Positions 1 through 7,019 are shown, counted from the stretch's first letter. The stretch: DNA of 7,405 bases from Campylobacterota bacterium (GCA_003646525.1 QMKU01000057.1:1-7405); one strand, 5' to 3'. Numbers and translations are program-made. The notes: generated by a model not told the origin, from the sequence alone.

Positions 1-2
1 AG

Positions 3-995
3 TATATCCAAGCCTATCTCTTTGAGACTACAGGAGAGTTCAAAAACCCTATAATTGATATTTCTAAAATAATGGACAGTATAGAGTTGCATACTCCTAT
101 ACTTGAAACAGATGAAGACTATATGAGACTTTTTTTAAATAGAGATATCATCTTAGAGTCTCAACTTGCCAAAGCCTCTTTTGGAGGCAAGCCATCTTTT
201 AGGGCTCTCGATGATATAGCTCTCGGTGATGACGATATGATGGTCAATGCCAACAGATATATAGCCATCATCTATGCCGATGGAGATAATCTTGGAAAGT
301 TTATAGAGAAGCAGAGTGATGTCACAGAAGTCTCTAGAAGACTTTTTGATTTTGATAAAAAGGCAGTAAAAACCATTGATTATTATAGGGCTATGCCAAT
401 ATTTGTAGGTGGGGATGATTTGATTATCTTTGCACCTCTTTTAAATAATGGAAAAACTGTTTTTGACCTGTTGGATAATTTGAGTGAAGATTATAAAAAT
501 GCCTTAGATACAGATGAGAGTACTCTCAGTTTCGGTGTAAGCTTCACCTACTACAAGTATCCACTCTATGAAGCACTTGAAAAGTCAAGAGATACTCTCT
601 TCGAGGTTGCCAAAAACTATAAAGGTAAAAATGCTGTCGCTGTCTCCATACAGAAGCATAGTGGGCAGTCGTTTGAGTTTTGTGTAGGTAAAAATGAAGA
701 TGCTTATGGTAAGTTTATGGAGCTTACCAAGAGCGTACTCAGCAAAGAGACAGAGCTACCTCATGCCGTACATCACAAGCTAGAGCAGTATAGCAAGGTC
801 TTCGAGTCTATTCCGCAAGAGCGTATCGGTAGTACTTTTGAAAATATATTCAATGAAGATATACACAAGAGCAAGTTCGCAAAGGGTCTAGGGGAGATTC
901 AGGTACTTATGGAAGCATTGGGAGCAAAAGAGGAGGAGCAAAAGAGACTATTCTCTATGCTATCAACTATCAAAATATTGAGAGGTGACAGATGA
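3..995 (+). CDS. cmr2: Cmr2/Cas10, large subunit of type III-B effector (5'-truncated by window)
   Basis: The reading frame is open from the first bases of the window with no stop, so the ATG at 72 is an internal methionine and about 330 C-terminal residues are visible. Numbering from that Met, a DGDN motif at residues 70-73 (nt 279-290, context YADGDNLGKF) and a GGDD motif at 113-116 (nt 408-419, context FVGGDDLIIFAP) mark the palm/cyclase domain. In Cas10 this domain converts ATP to cyclic oligoadenylates when target RNA is bound. The rest matches the helical C-terminal region. Both metal-binding motifs are intact, so signalling activity is expected. The N-terminal HD nuclease region and zinc finger, if present, lie upstream and cannot be judged. 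The TGA stop overlaps the cmr3 start (ATGA). Order before Cmr3 and the motif pair favour Cmr2 over Csm1. Confidence 0.93.
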   Translation, partial: YIQAYLFETTGEFKNPIIDISKIMDSIELHTPILETDEDYMRLFLNRDIILESQLAKASFGGKPSFRALDDIALGDDDMMVNANRYIAIIYADGDNLGKFIEKQSDVTEVSRRLFDFDKKAVKTIDYYRAMPIFVGGDDLIIFAPLLNNGKTVFDLLDNLSEDYKNALDTDESTLSFGVSFTYYKYPLYEALEKSRDTLFEVAKNYKGKNAVAVSIQKHSGQSFEFCVGKNEDAYGKFMELTKSVLSKETELPHAVHHKLEQYSKVFESIPQERIGSTFENIFNEDIHKSKFAKGLGEIQVLMEALGAKEEEQKRLFSMLSTIKILRGDR

Positions 996-2077
996 GCTAC
1001 ACATACAAGATGACGCTGAAACCACTAGAGCCATTTTTCTTTGGCGGTGAGTATACCTTCGGGGCTGACGAGAGTCGCATCAAGAAGATAAAGAACAAGG
1101 AAAAACAAGACAAAGCAAGAGCCGTTAGCAGGTACAGTGCCACCTCTACACAGTTTCCACAACAGACAGCACTTTTGGGAATGCTGAGAAAAACACTACT
1201 CATTCAAAATGGCAACTTAACCATGCACAAAAAAGGCGAATGGGTAGATAGTAGGGGTAGAGGAAAACAAGATGACAACTATGACAAAGCCAAGGCTTTG
1301 GTGGGTACAGAAGCCTTCTCTTATGAGAGGGGTATTGATTTGAGTATTATAGAGTCCATCTCTCCTCTCTTTGTCGATGATGAGGGAGAGTACTTTGTAG
1401 CCAATGCAAAGGATGAGCCTTATGAGCTGAAACAGATCGAGGGTGATATCTCTTTTGGGGCTGGTCAGAAAAAAGCTTTTATTTTAGATAGATTTGATGC
1501 GAAAAAGAGTTCAGTAGTTGAGTTTATATCTCATCAAAGTCAGAAGAACTACTCTGATTTTTTTGAAGAGGTTCCCTCTGTAGGTATCAAAAAATCAAAA
1601 GACGGCAAGGCAGAAGAGGATGCTTTTTTTAGAAAAAAGAGTTACTACCCTAAAGATAGTGCTTGTTTTTCATTTGTGGTAACATTTTCTCAGGAGGTAA
1701 ATTGGAAAAAAAAGAGCATAGTCTCTTTGGGTGCAGACCAATCTGGTTTTAAGCTTGAGATAGAAAAAACTAAAGATAATTTTGATGATTTGTTTTCGGG
1801 TATTCATAAAGCAAAAAAACATTCTCGTATAGTCTTGACCTCTGAAACTATACTAAGCAGAGAAGCTTATGAGCTTTGCTACTTTGTTTTAGGAAGTCGC
1901 AAGAGCTATAGACAACTTACAGATGCGAGAATAGGCAAAAAGTCAAAACGCTACTATCTATTGGAAAAAGGCTCGGTACTCTTTGCGGAAGAGATTGAAA
2001 AACTAGAAATGCTTTTAGATCAAAAACACCTACAAAGCGTAGGTATAAACAGATACTTCACAATCAAAGGAAATTAA
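992..2077 (+). CDS. cmr3: Cmr3, RAMP subunit of type III-B effector
   Basis: A 361-residue protein placed between cmr2 and cmr4. In the known complex Cmr3 binds Cmr2 and the 5' handle of the crRNA. Visible support: an N-terminal RAMP start (LKPLEPFFFGG, residues 9-19), a FPQQTALLGMLR segment at 55-66 that corresponds to the family's FPP-s-taGalR motif, and a mid-protein VGIKK...AFFRKKSYY stretch that resembles the Cmr3 'vGI...a..g.lY' region. A Lys/Arg-rich insertion (about residues 28-45) separates the first strand from the FPQQ motif. The start at 992 is supported by AGAGG at 981-985, 6 bases upstream, and by the 4-base ATGA overlap with cmr2, which suggests translational coupling. The call rests partly on position. 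A divergent Csx10-like RAMP is the alternative, but less likely. Confidence 0.82.
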   Translation: MSYTYKMTLKPLEPFFFGGEYTFGADESRIKKIKNKEKQDKARAVSRYSATSTQFPQQTALLGMLRKTLLIQNGNLTMHKKGEWVDSRGRGKQDDNYDKAKALVGTEAFSYERGIDLSIIESISPLFVDDEGEYFVANAKDEPYELKQIEGDISFGAGQKKAFILDRFDAKKSSVVEFISHQSQKNYSDFFEEVPSVGIKKSKDGKAEEDAFFRKKSYYPKDSACFSFVVTFSQEVNWKKKSIVSLGADQSGFKLEIEKTKDNFDDLFSGIHKAKKHSRIVLTSETILSREAYELCYFVLGSRKSYRQLTDARIGKKSKRYYLLEKGSVLFAEEIEKLEMLLDQKHLQSVGINRYFTIKGN

Positions 2078-2078
2078 C

Positions 2079-2888
2079 ATGTTCAAAAACAGACTCTACA
2101 TCATAGAAAACAAAACATCACTTCATGTAGGAAGCGGAGATGCAAACTTTGGGATCATAGATAAGCAGATCCAAAGAGATGCTATTACAGGTTATCCGAC
2201 CATTCATAGCTCTTCACTCAAAGGTGCCATCAAAGAGTATTGTACTTATAAGCACAATATTGAAGATAGTAAAAACTTCATCTCTTACATTTTTGGAGAT
2301 GAAGATAACTCAGGAAAAGTAAGATTTATAGATTCTCATCTGCTCTCTATACCGATGAGATCAGACTTGAACCCATATTGTCATTGTGTATCACCCAAGA
2401 GTATAGGGCAGCTGCTTGATTTTGCTGATACTTTCGGGCTTGAGTTGAAAAATAGAAAAGATTTAGAGAAGTTTGCAAGCTCTATTGCTTTGGATATACT
2501 TGTAGCAAATGGGACACCAACTATAGAGGATGAGCAAGCAAAAACAAGTTCAGGTTATGATTTTTCTGCTCTTGAGGAGCTAGTAGGCTCGCCTGTGGCA
2601 CTGGTTCCAAATACAACTTACGATGAACTCCTAAAAGACTTACCTGTAATAGCAAGAAACCAACTAGAAAACGGAGAGTCCAAAAACCTTTTTTATGAAG
2701 AAGTTCTACCTCGAAAGAGTAAGTTTTTTACAGTTATATCTGAGCCAAATTACCTCAACAAAGCTGATGAGACAAAACTTCAAAATGCCTTTGAGAGATT
2801 TTCTGGCTACCTAACTGACAATGACACCATACACATAGGTGCAAATGCCTCTATAGGTTATGGTATTTGTACATTTAAGGAGGTATAG
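2079..2888 (+). CDS. cmr4: Cmr4, backbone RAMP and target-RNA nuclease of type III-B effector
   Basis: A 269-residue protein with a strong Cmr4 signature. It has LHVGSG at residues 15-20, then IIDKQIQRDAITGYP (26-40) and SSSLKGAIKEY (the RAMP 'GSSLKGalR' motif). The C-terminal glycine-rich loop IHIGANASIGYG is the family's 'iGGnasvGrG'. By alignment to the family pattern (gyIDlpIqRe), Asp28 (nt 2160-2162) is the catalytic residue that cuts target RNA every 6 nt. Several copies form the filament along the crRNA. Start at 2079 follows AAAGGAAA (2066-2073), with one base between the cmr3 stop and this ATG. It shares its reading frame with cmr5, cmr6 and RT-cas1. Confidence 0.93.
   Translation: MFKNRLYIIENKTSLHVGSGDANFGIIDKQIQRDAITGYPTIHSSSLKGAIKEYCTYKHNIEDSKNFISYIFGDEDNSGKVRFIDSHLLSIPMRSDLNPYCHCVSPKSIGQLLDFADTFGLELKNRKDLEKFASSIALDILVANGTPTIEDEQAKTSSGYDFSALEELVGSPVALVPNTTYDELLKDLPVIARNQLENGESKNLFYEEVLPRKSKFFTVISEPNYLNKADETKLQNAFERFSGYLTDNDTIHIGANASIGYGICTFKEV
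2877..2884 (+). promoter_or_regulatory. Strong ribosome binding site of cmr5
   Basis: AAGGAGGT is a full-length complement of the 16S rRNA anti-Shine-Dalgarno sequence and lies 7 bases before the ATG at 2892, inside the last codons of cmr4. It is clearly better than the sites before cmr3 (AGAGG) and cmr4 (AAAGGAAA), and RT-cas1 has none. It fixes the cmr5 start and argues that Cmr5 is made by independent initiation even though it is in frame with cmr4. Confidence 0.75.
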
Positions 2889-2891
2889 ATC

Positions 2892-3230
2892 ATGAGTAAG
2901 CAAATAGACACATACATTCCACTTGCCATCAAAGCCATAGAAGCGCTAAATATAGCCAACAATGACGGAGAAGTAGCAAAGCAGTTCAATGGCTACATAG
3001 CCTCTTTTGGCGCAAGTATGCGTCAGGCAGGGCTCTTGGCTACTGTTCTTTTCTATGCCAATGCCAATTCAAAGGCTGAGAAAGAGAGAGAAAAAGTAGT
3101 AACAGCTATAGAAAAGATCATAGGTTGCAGTATCATCAACAACAACAGAGTAGAGAAGTCAACGAGAGCAAAGGTCGAAAATGCTGCTGTCGCCTTGAAG
3201 CTAGCTATTCGCACCTACAAACTGGTATAG
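2892..3230 (+). CDS. cmr5: Cmr5, small helical subunit of type III-B effector
   Basis: A 112-residue, mostly helical protein between cmr4 and cmr6. Cmr5 lines the inner face of the Cmr4 filament and helps bind target RNA. The segment FGASMRQAGLLATVLFYANA (about residues 34-53) matches the family's 'p..I..nGLl.tlaF' core, and the length fits the usual small-subunit size. It sits 3 bases after the cmr4 TAG stop and has the strongest ribosome binding site of the window (AAGGAGGT, 2877-2884, 7 bases from the ATG), which is consistent with a subunit needed in several copies. No enzymatic motif is visible, as expected. Sequence conservation in this family is low, so gene order supports the call. 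Confidence 0.88.
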   Translation: MSKQIDTYIPLAIKAIEALNIANNDGEVAKQFNGYIASFGASMRQAGLLATVLFYANANSKAEKEREKVVTAIEKIIGCSIINNNRVEKSTRAKVENAAVALKLAIRTYKLV

Positions 3231-3239
3231 GGGGCTACT

Positions 3240-4232
3240 ATGTCAAAAGCAAATTTAGGATGGCTTTTTTATAAGAAGATGTATGAAAAAGGTGATGATG
3301 ATAGACATATAAAGAGTACTATGGATCAACTATTGAGAGTAAATGCAAAAGATGACTCCATGGGTGCAAAACATAGCTTTAGACTCAAGACAGTTTATCC
3401 CGGTCTATTGATAGGTTCTGGTTATGCTCACGGTCTAAGCAGTGACTATGATGCCAAGATAGGCTTTTATTTTGATCACACTACAGGTCTGCCTATTATT
3501 CAGGGTAGTTCGGTCAAGGGGATGTTGCGTTCTTTTTTTGCTCTGCCTATGGAGGGGCAAAGCGACCCATATACCAAAGAAAAACATAGTTTCATCAGAG
3601 ACTTAATAAAAAAAAGTGATTTGGATGTCGATGCATTGGCGAGAGAGATATTCGAAGGCATAGATGCTGATACTCAAGAGCCAAAAAGTATCTATGAGAG
3701 AGATATATTTTATGAAGCTAGAGTAGTGGCTACCAATGGCAATCTGCTTCAGGATGACTACCTAGCTCCCCACGGAGATGACCCTCTGAAAAACCCCATA
3801 CCTCTACGATTTGTCAAGGTCGCCCCTGAGGTTACCTTTGAGTTTAATTTTGACTTGAAGAGTTCTAAGTTGGCTACATCTGAAGAGAAAGAGAATCTCT
3901 TCATAGAGCTTGTGCAAACTTTTGGCATAGGTGCCAAAACCAATGTTGGGTATGGACAGTTTGCAGAGTGGACTAGAGAAGAGCGTGATGCGCATAGAGA
4001 TAAGCAAAAAAGGAGAGAAAAGCAGGAGAAAAAAGCAGGGCTTGATGGCTTTGATCTTCTAGTAGAAGAGCTAAAAGAGCTCAAGAAGAGAGATGCAAAT
4101 ATGATAAAAAAGATCAAAGAGTACGAAGGAGATATCAAAGATAAAGAGGCAATCAAAGAGATAGTAAAAAGCAAAAGCGGACCTGAGAAATTTTATAATA
4201 GAGTTGTAAAATATTTAGATGAATTAGAATAA
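3240..4232 (+). CDS. cmr6: Cmr6, RAMP cap subunit of type III-B effector, with charged C-terminal tail
   Basis: A 330-residue RAMP protein. Cmr6 caps the Cmr4 filament at the crRNA 3' side together with Cmr1. Motifs: TVYPGLLIGSGYAHG at residues 51-65, GFYFDHTTGLPIIQGSSVKG around 75-94 followed by MLRSFF (the strongly conserved Cmr6 'TGlPyIpGSSVKGvLRsfF'), and the glycine loop GAKTNVGYGQF at 231-241. After about residue 243 comes a roughly 85-residue tail very rich in Lys, Glu and Arg, likely long helix or coiled coil. A TAGGGGG stretch (3228-3234) containing the cmr5 stop probably serves as the ribosome binding site. Its TAA stop is directly followed by the RT-cas1 ATG in the same frame. Confidence 0.92.
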   Translation: MSKANLGWLFYKKMYEKGDDDRHIKSTMDQLLRVNAKDDSMGAKHSFRLKTVYPGLLIGSGYAHGLSSDYDAKIGFYFDHTTGLPIIQGSSVKGMLRSFFALPMEGQSDPYTKEKHSFIRDLIKKSDLDVDALAREIFEGIDADTQEPKSIYERDIFYEARVVATNGNLLQDDYLAPHGDDPLKNPIPLRFVKVAPEVTFEFNFDLKSSKLATSEEKENLFIELVQTFGIGAKTNVGYGQFAEWTREERDAHRDKQKRREKQEKKAGLDGFDLLVEELKELKKRDANMIKKIKEYEGDIKDKEAIKEIVKSKSGPEKFYNRVVKYLDELE

Positions 4233-6470
4233 ATGTTAGAAACTCACTACGATTCTATCTTCTCAAAAGCCTCATTAGCAGAGGCTCTCAAGAGCATAAG
4301 GTCAAAAAGTTCTGGCATAGACAAAGAACTCCTAGATAAATTCAAAGCAGATAGTCTCAAAAATATAGAGGAGCTTCACCAAGAACTTGCAAGTGGCAAT
4401 TATGCACCACAACCTATCAAAAAAATAACTATAGCCAAAGATAAAACAGAGACTCGCCCCATAGCATTGGCTTCTCTGCGTGACAAAGTAGTGCAGAGAG
4501 CTTTGGTGGATGCTATAGATCCATACTTTGATGAGCAGATGTCAAACAAGAGCTATGGCTATAGAAAAGAGAAGAGTGCTACAAGAGCCATCAATCGCTG
4601 TAGAGACTTCATAAATCGTGGTTACTTTTGGGTATACAAGACAGATATAAAGAACTTTTTTGAGACTATTGATCACGACAGACTGCTAAGCCTGCTAGAT
4701 AGAGAGATAGCAGACAAAAAGATAGTGCGACTCATATCGTTATATCTGAAAAATGGTGGCTTCAAGCATCGAGATTATGTGGAGCATTATGAGGGTATAC
4801 ACCAAGGGGATATACTCTCTCCTCTACTAAGTAACATTTACCTAAATGAGATGGATAGATACATAGAGCGAAAAGAGATAGAGTTTGTCCGTTATGCAGA
4901 TGATTTTGTACTATTTTTCAAGAAAAGGGATCAGATAGAGAAGCCTGTACGGAAGCTAAAGGAATTTTTAGAAAGTTTATCCTTGACACTAGGAGAGGAG
5001 AAGAGCTATGAGGCAAATCTCTTCAGGGAGGGCTTTGGTTTTCTCGGAGTATATTTCAGAGACAAAGAGGTCAAAATAGACAACGAGAGACTGCAAAAAA
5101 AGATCTCCAAACTCTTCGAGATAGCCAGAGAGGCAAAAGAGCCTGAAAAGTTCGTCAAAAAGATCAATCTATTTTTGGATGGTCTGACTCTCTATTACCT
5201 GAAGATCATAGACCCAAAATCCTCTCAGTTCAAACTGCTATACAATGGGCTCATAGATGCCTCTGCACAGTATGTGTACCTAAAAAAGAAAGAGGGAAAA
5301 CTCAAAAACAAAAAGGACTTCAAAAAGCCGTTTGAGTCACTATATCTACTCAAAGAGGTATCGATAACGCAACACAAAGAGACCATAGAGCGAATCGTCT
5401 CCAAAGGTTTCGAGAAGTACCTAGCTACCAAGTCCTACACCAAAGGTGAAGAGAAACTCAAAAGAAGCAAGCAGAAGTATGCCAAGTCATTTGCTGCTAC
5501 TTCTGTACTCTATGTGAGTCAGTTTGGAGCTTATCTAGGTATGAGTAAAAACAGTATTACGATAAAACTCAAGGGCAAAGTAGTCGCCAAGATGCCAAAA
5601 AAACAGTGTGAACATATCATCATAGCAGGCAAGGCTATCTCTATCAGCTCCAATATGGTCTACTTGTGTGCTAGAGAGGATATAGCCATAGATTTTGTAG
5701 ATGGACATGATGCACCATTTGCTTCTCTGTACTCATCGAGGAATACATACCCGAAAATGGCACTAATGCAGTTGGAGATCATACAGCAAAACAAAGCACT
5801 CATATTGGCAAAGGGCTTCATACTAGGTAAGTCAAAAAACCAACTCAACTACCTAAAGTATCTTGACCGCTATCACAATGATGTAGGCGCAAACATAAAA
5901 AAGATAGAGAAAAAGATAAAAGTGAATATAAAGGGTGCCAGTAGCACATCCCAGCTTATGGGTTATGAGGGGGAGATAAGTACACTATACTGGCAGTCAC
6001 TAGTAGTCATAATAGAGGAGAAAAGCAACTTCAAAGGCAGAGAAAACAGAGGTGCAAAAGATCTGGTCAATGCCTCTCTCAACTATGGATATGCGATACT
6101 CTACGCACGCATCCAACATGCCCTCCTCAAGGCGGGACTTGCACTGCATATCTCATTTTTGCACACTATGCAGGATGGGAAGCCCACCTTGGTCTATGAT
6201 CTAGTAGAGGAGTTTAGGGCTTTTGTTGTCGATAGAGCTATCATATCTATGATCAACCAAAATGAACCACTGAAGATAGATAAAAAAGGAAGATTGAGCG
6301 AAGCTTCCTGTCGGCTCATCGTTCAAAATGTAAAAGAGCGTTTGGGTGTTTATACCAAACACAAAAAAGCCTCCAAGAAGGTGGAGACTATATTGCAGGA
6401 GCAAGCCTATCTGTTGGCTCGTCATGTTCGTGGAGAAGAGAGATACAAACCATTTATAGGAAAATACTAA
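4233..6470 (+). CDS. cas1: Reverse transcriptase-Cas1 fusion, spacer integrase
   Basis: A 745-residue fusion. Residues 1 to about 275 are a group II intron-like reverse transcriptase: RPIALASLRDKVVQRAL, YKTDIKNFFETIDHD with Asp138, HQGDILSPLLSNIYL from about 190, YADD at 221-224, and GFGFLGVYF at 267-275. The catalytic Asp triad D138/D223/D224 is intact. Residues about 276-424 are a thumb/linker region rich in Lys. Cas1 starts near residue 425 (VLYVSQFGAYLG): a beta domain, then the helical catalytic domain with Glu579 (MGYEGE), His644 (ISFLHT), and Asp656/Glu659 (VYDLVEEFR), matching the Cas1 metal site. RT-Cas1 enzymes of type III systems can use RNA as spacer source. No Cas6 domain is fused at the N terminus, unlike the Marinomonas protein. 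The ATG directly follows the cmr6 TAA and has no Shine-Dalgarno, so translation probably depends on reinitiation. The next Met is about 100 codons in, inside the RT, so this start is secure. Confidence 0.96.
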   Translation: MLETHYDSIFSKASLAEALKSIRSKSSGIDKELLDKFKADSLKNIEELHQELASGNYAPQPIKKITIAKDKTETRPIALASLRDKVVQRALVDAIDPYFDEQMSNKSYGYRKEKSATRAINRCRDFINRGYFWVYKTDIKNFFETIDHDRLLSLLDREIADKKIVRLISLYLKNGGFKHRDYVEHYEGIHQGDILSPLLSNIYLNEMDRYIERKEIEFVRYADDFVLFFKKRDQIEKPVRKLKEFLESLSLTLGEEKSYEANLFREGFGFLGVYFRDKEVKIDNERLQKKISKLFEIAREAKEPEKFVKKINLFLDGLTLYYLKIIDPKSSQFKLLYNGLIDASAQYVYLKKKEGKLKNKKDFKKPFESLYLLKEVSITQHKETIERIVSKGFEKYLATKSYTKGEEKLKRSKQKYAKSFAATSVLYVSQFGAYLGMSKNSITIKLKGKVVAKMPKKQCEHIIIAGKAISISSNMVYLCAREDIAIDFVDGHDAPFASLYSSRNTYPKMALMQLEIIQQNKALILAKGFILGKSKNQLNYLKYLDRYHNDVGANIKKIEKKIKVNIKGASSTSQLMGYEGEISTLYWQSLVVIIEEKSNFKGRENRGAKDLVNASLNYGYAILYARIQHALLKAGLALHISFLHTMQDGKPTLVYDLVEEFRAFVVDRAIISMINQNEPLKIDKKGRLSEASCRLIVQNVKERLGVYTKHKKASKKVETILQEQAYLLARHVRGEERYKPFIGKY

Positions 6471-6754
6471 TGCAGAGTTTTGTAGTAGCATATGATATAC
6501 CAGACGATAGACGACGAAGAAAAGTAGGTGAAGCTCTGGAGGCTTTTGGGAAACGGGTGAACTACTCTGTATTTGAGATACAGGTGAAGAGCAAGTCACA
6601 ACTCAATAAACTAGAAGATGAGCTACTGAAGCTTCTCAAGCCCAAAGAGGATTCACTGCGTTTCTACAATCTATGCAGAAATTGTATAGAGAAGTCTTGG
6701 AGTTTGGGTGATGAGCCTGCACCGTTTGAACAGGATGCTATTTACTTTTTTTGA
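6470..6754 (+). CDS. cas2: Cas2, structural partner of Cas1 in spacer acquisition
   Basis: A 94-residue protein of normal Cas2 length with a ferredoxin-like pattern. It begins FVVAYDIPDDRRRRKV, in which Asp9 is the conserved end-of-strand-one residue, and continues with FGKRVNYSVFEIQV (residues 26-39), the classic 'fG.rvq.SVFe' motif. A Cas2 dimer bridges two Cas1 dimers to form the integrase. The ATG shares one base with the RT-cas1 stop (TAATG), and AGGA at 6458-6461 lies 8 bases upstream. It is the last gene of the operon. The short C-terminal tail ends EQDAIYFF. No frameshift or missing core element is visible. Confidence 0.95.
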   Translation: MQSFVVAYDIPDDRRRRKVGEALEAFGKRVNYSVFEIQVKSKSQLNKLEDELLKLLKPKEDSLRFYNLCRNCIEKSWSLGDEPAPFEQDAIYFF

Positions 6755-6775
6755 GTTCTATTTTTGTCTGAAAAT

Positions 6776-6790
6776 GGTTTGCAAACTTTT
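6776..6790 (+). repeat. Palindromic leader site, copy 1 (GGTTTGCAAACTTTT)
   Basis: First of three exact copies of a 15-mer whose core GTTTGCAAAC (6777-6786) is a perfect 10-base palindrome flanked by GG on one side and TTTT on the other. It lies 21 bases after the cas2 stop. The form looks like a binding site for a dimeric DNA-binding protein; the protein is unknown. A role as terminator is possible because T's follow, but the stem is weak. Confidence 0.7.
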
Positions 6791-6820
6791 TGAAAATAGC
6801 GAAGTCCGTATTACAGGCGT

Positions 6821-6826
6821 TATAAT
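6821..6826 (+). promoter_or_regulatory. Possible -10 box between palindromic sites
   Basis: A perfect TATAAT hexamer followed by a T-run lies between palindromic copies 1 and 2. No TTGACA-like -35 is visible at the usual distance, but Campylobacterota housekeeping promoters often lack one. Transcription from here would run through the leader into the array. AT-rich DNA gives such hexamers by chance, so this is tentative. Confidence 0.3.
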
Positions 6827-6842
6827 TTTTGATTATGTATTT

Positions 6843-6857
6843 AAAAGTTTGCAAACC
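6843..6857 (-). repeat. Palindromic leader site, copy 2 (inverted)
   Basis: AAAAGTTTGCAAACC is the exact reverse complement of copy 1, so the asymmetric flanks (GG and TTTT) are also conserved in reverse. Its centre lies 70 bases from that of copy 1. Conservation of the flanks shows the repeat unit is at least 15 bases, not just the palindromic core. Confidence 0.7.
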
Positions 6858-6882
6858 TCTTGTTTTGCTTCTTGGTCTTTAG

Positions 6883-6897
6883 GGTTTGCAAACTTTT
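6883..6897 (+). repeat. Palindromic leader site, copy 3
   Basis: GGTTTGCAAACTTTT again, in the orientation of copy 1 and identical over 15 bases. Its centre lies 37 bases from that of copy 2. It is about 320 bases upstream of the first CRISPR repeat. Confidence 0.7.
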
Positions 6898-6980
6898 AGT
6901 TTTTTCTAAGTTTCAAATGCTTATTTTTGGGGCTTATTATTTCTTGAGATTTGTTTAAAATTAGGAAATAGTACTATCTG

Positions 6981-7017
6981 TTTTTTTCAGAGCTGAGGTT
7001 TGCGATTTTTTTCAGAG
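6981..7017 (+). repeat. 12-base direct repeat TTTTTTTCAGAG, two copies
   Basis: Exact copies at 6981-6992 and 7006-7017, 25 bases apart start to start. The second overlaps a diverged relative of the palindromic site (GGTTTGC then GATTTTTT, 6997-7011, three mismatches to the 15-mer). Half of the repeat is a T-tract, which lowers its significance. Confidence 0.5.
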
Positions 7018-7019
7018 AG

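Noticed and set aside
3913..3923. TGCAAACTTTT inside cmr6, similar to the leader palindromic site
   Set aside because: It keeps only half of the palindrome and lies in conserved coding sequence (VQTFG). Treated as coincidence.
3758..4174. 138-codon minus-strand ORF across cmr6
   Set aside because: It lies opposite the motif-bearing cmr6 frame and its Ser/Phe/Leu-rich product is the expected shadow of a Lys/Glu-rich gene. The other minus-strand ORFs in the window are rejected for the same reason.
4233..5057. Group II intron or retron as source of the RT
   Set aside because: The RT is fused in frame to a full Cas1 within a cas operon. No intron RNA domains, endonuclease domain or msr/msd-like structure are visible.
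6771..6795. Rho-independent terminator after cas2
   Set aside because: The palindrome GTTTGCAAAC gives an RNA stem of only 3-4 pairs around a tiny loop, too weak despite the following T's, so it is not listed as a terminator.
6708..6899. 63-codon + strand ORF overlapping the end of cas2 and the palindromic sites
   Set aside because: It starts inside cas2 in another frame, has no ribosome binding site, is Phe/Cys-rich as translated T-tracts are, and runs through the regulatory repeats. Judged non-coding.
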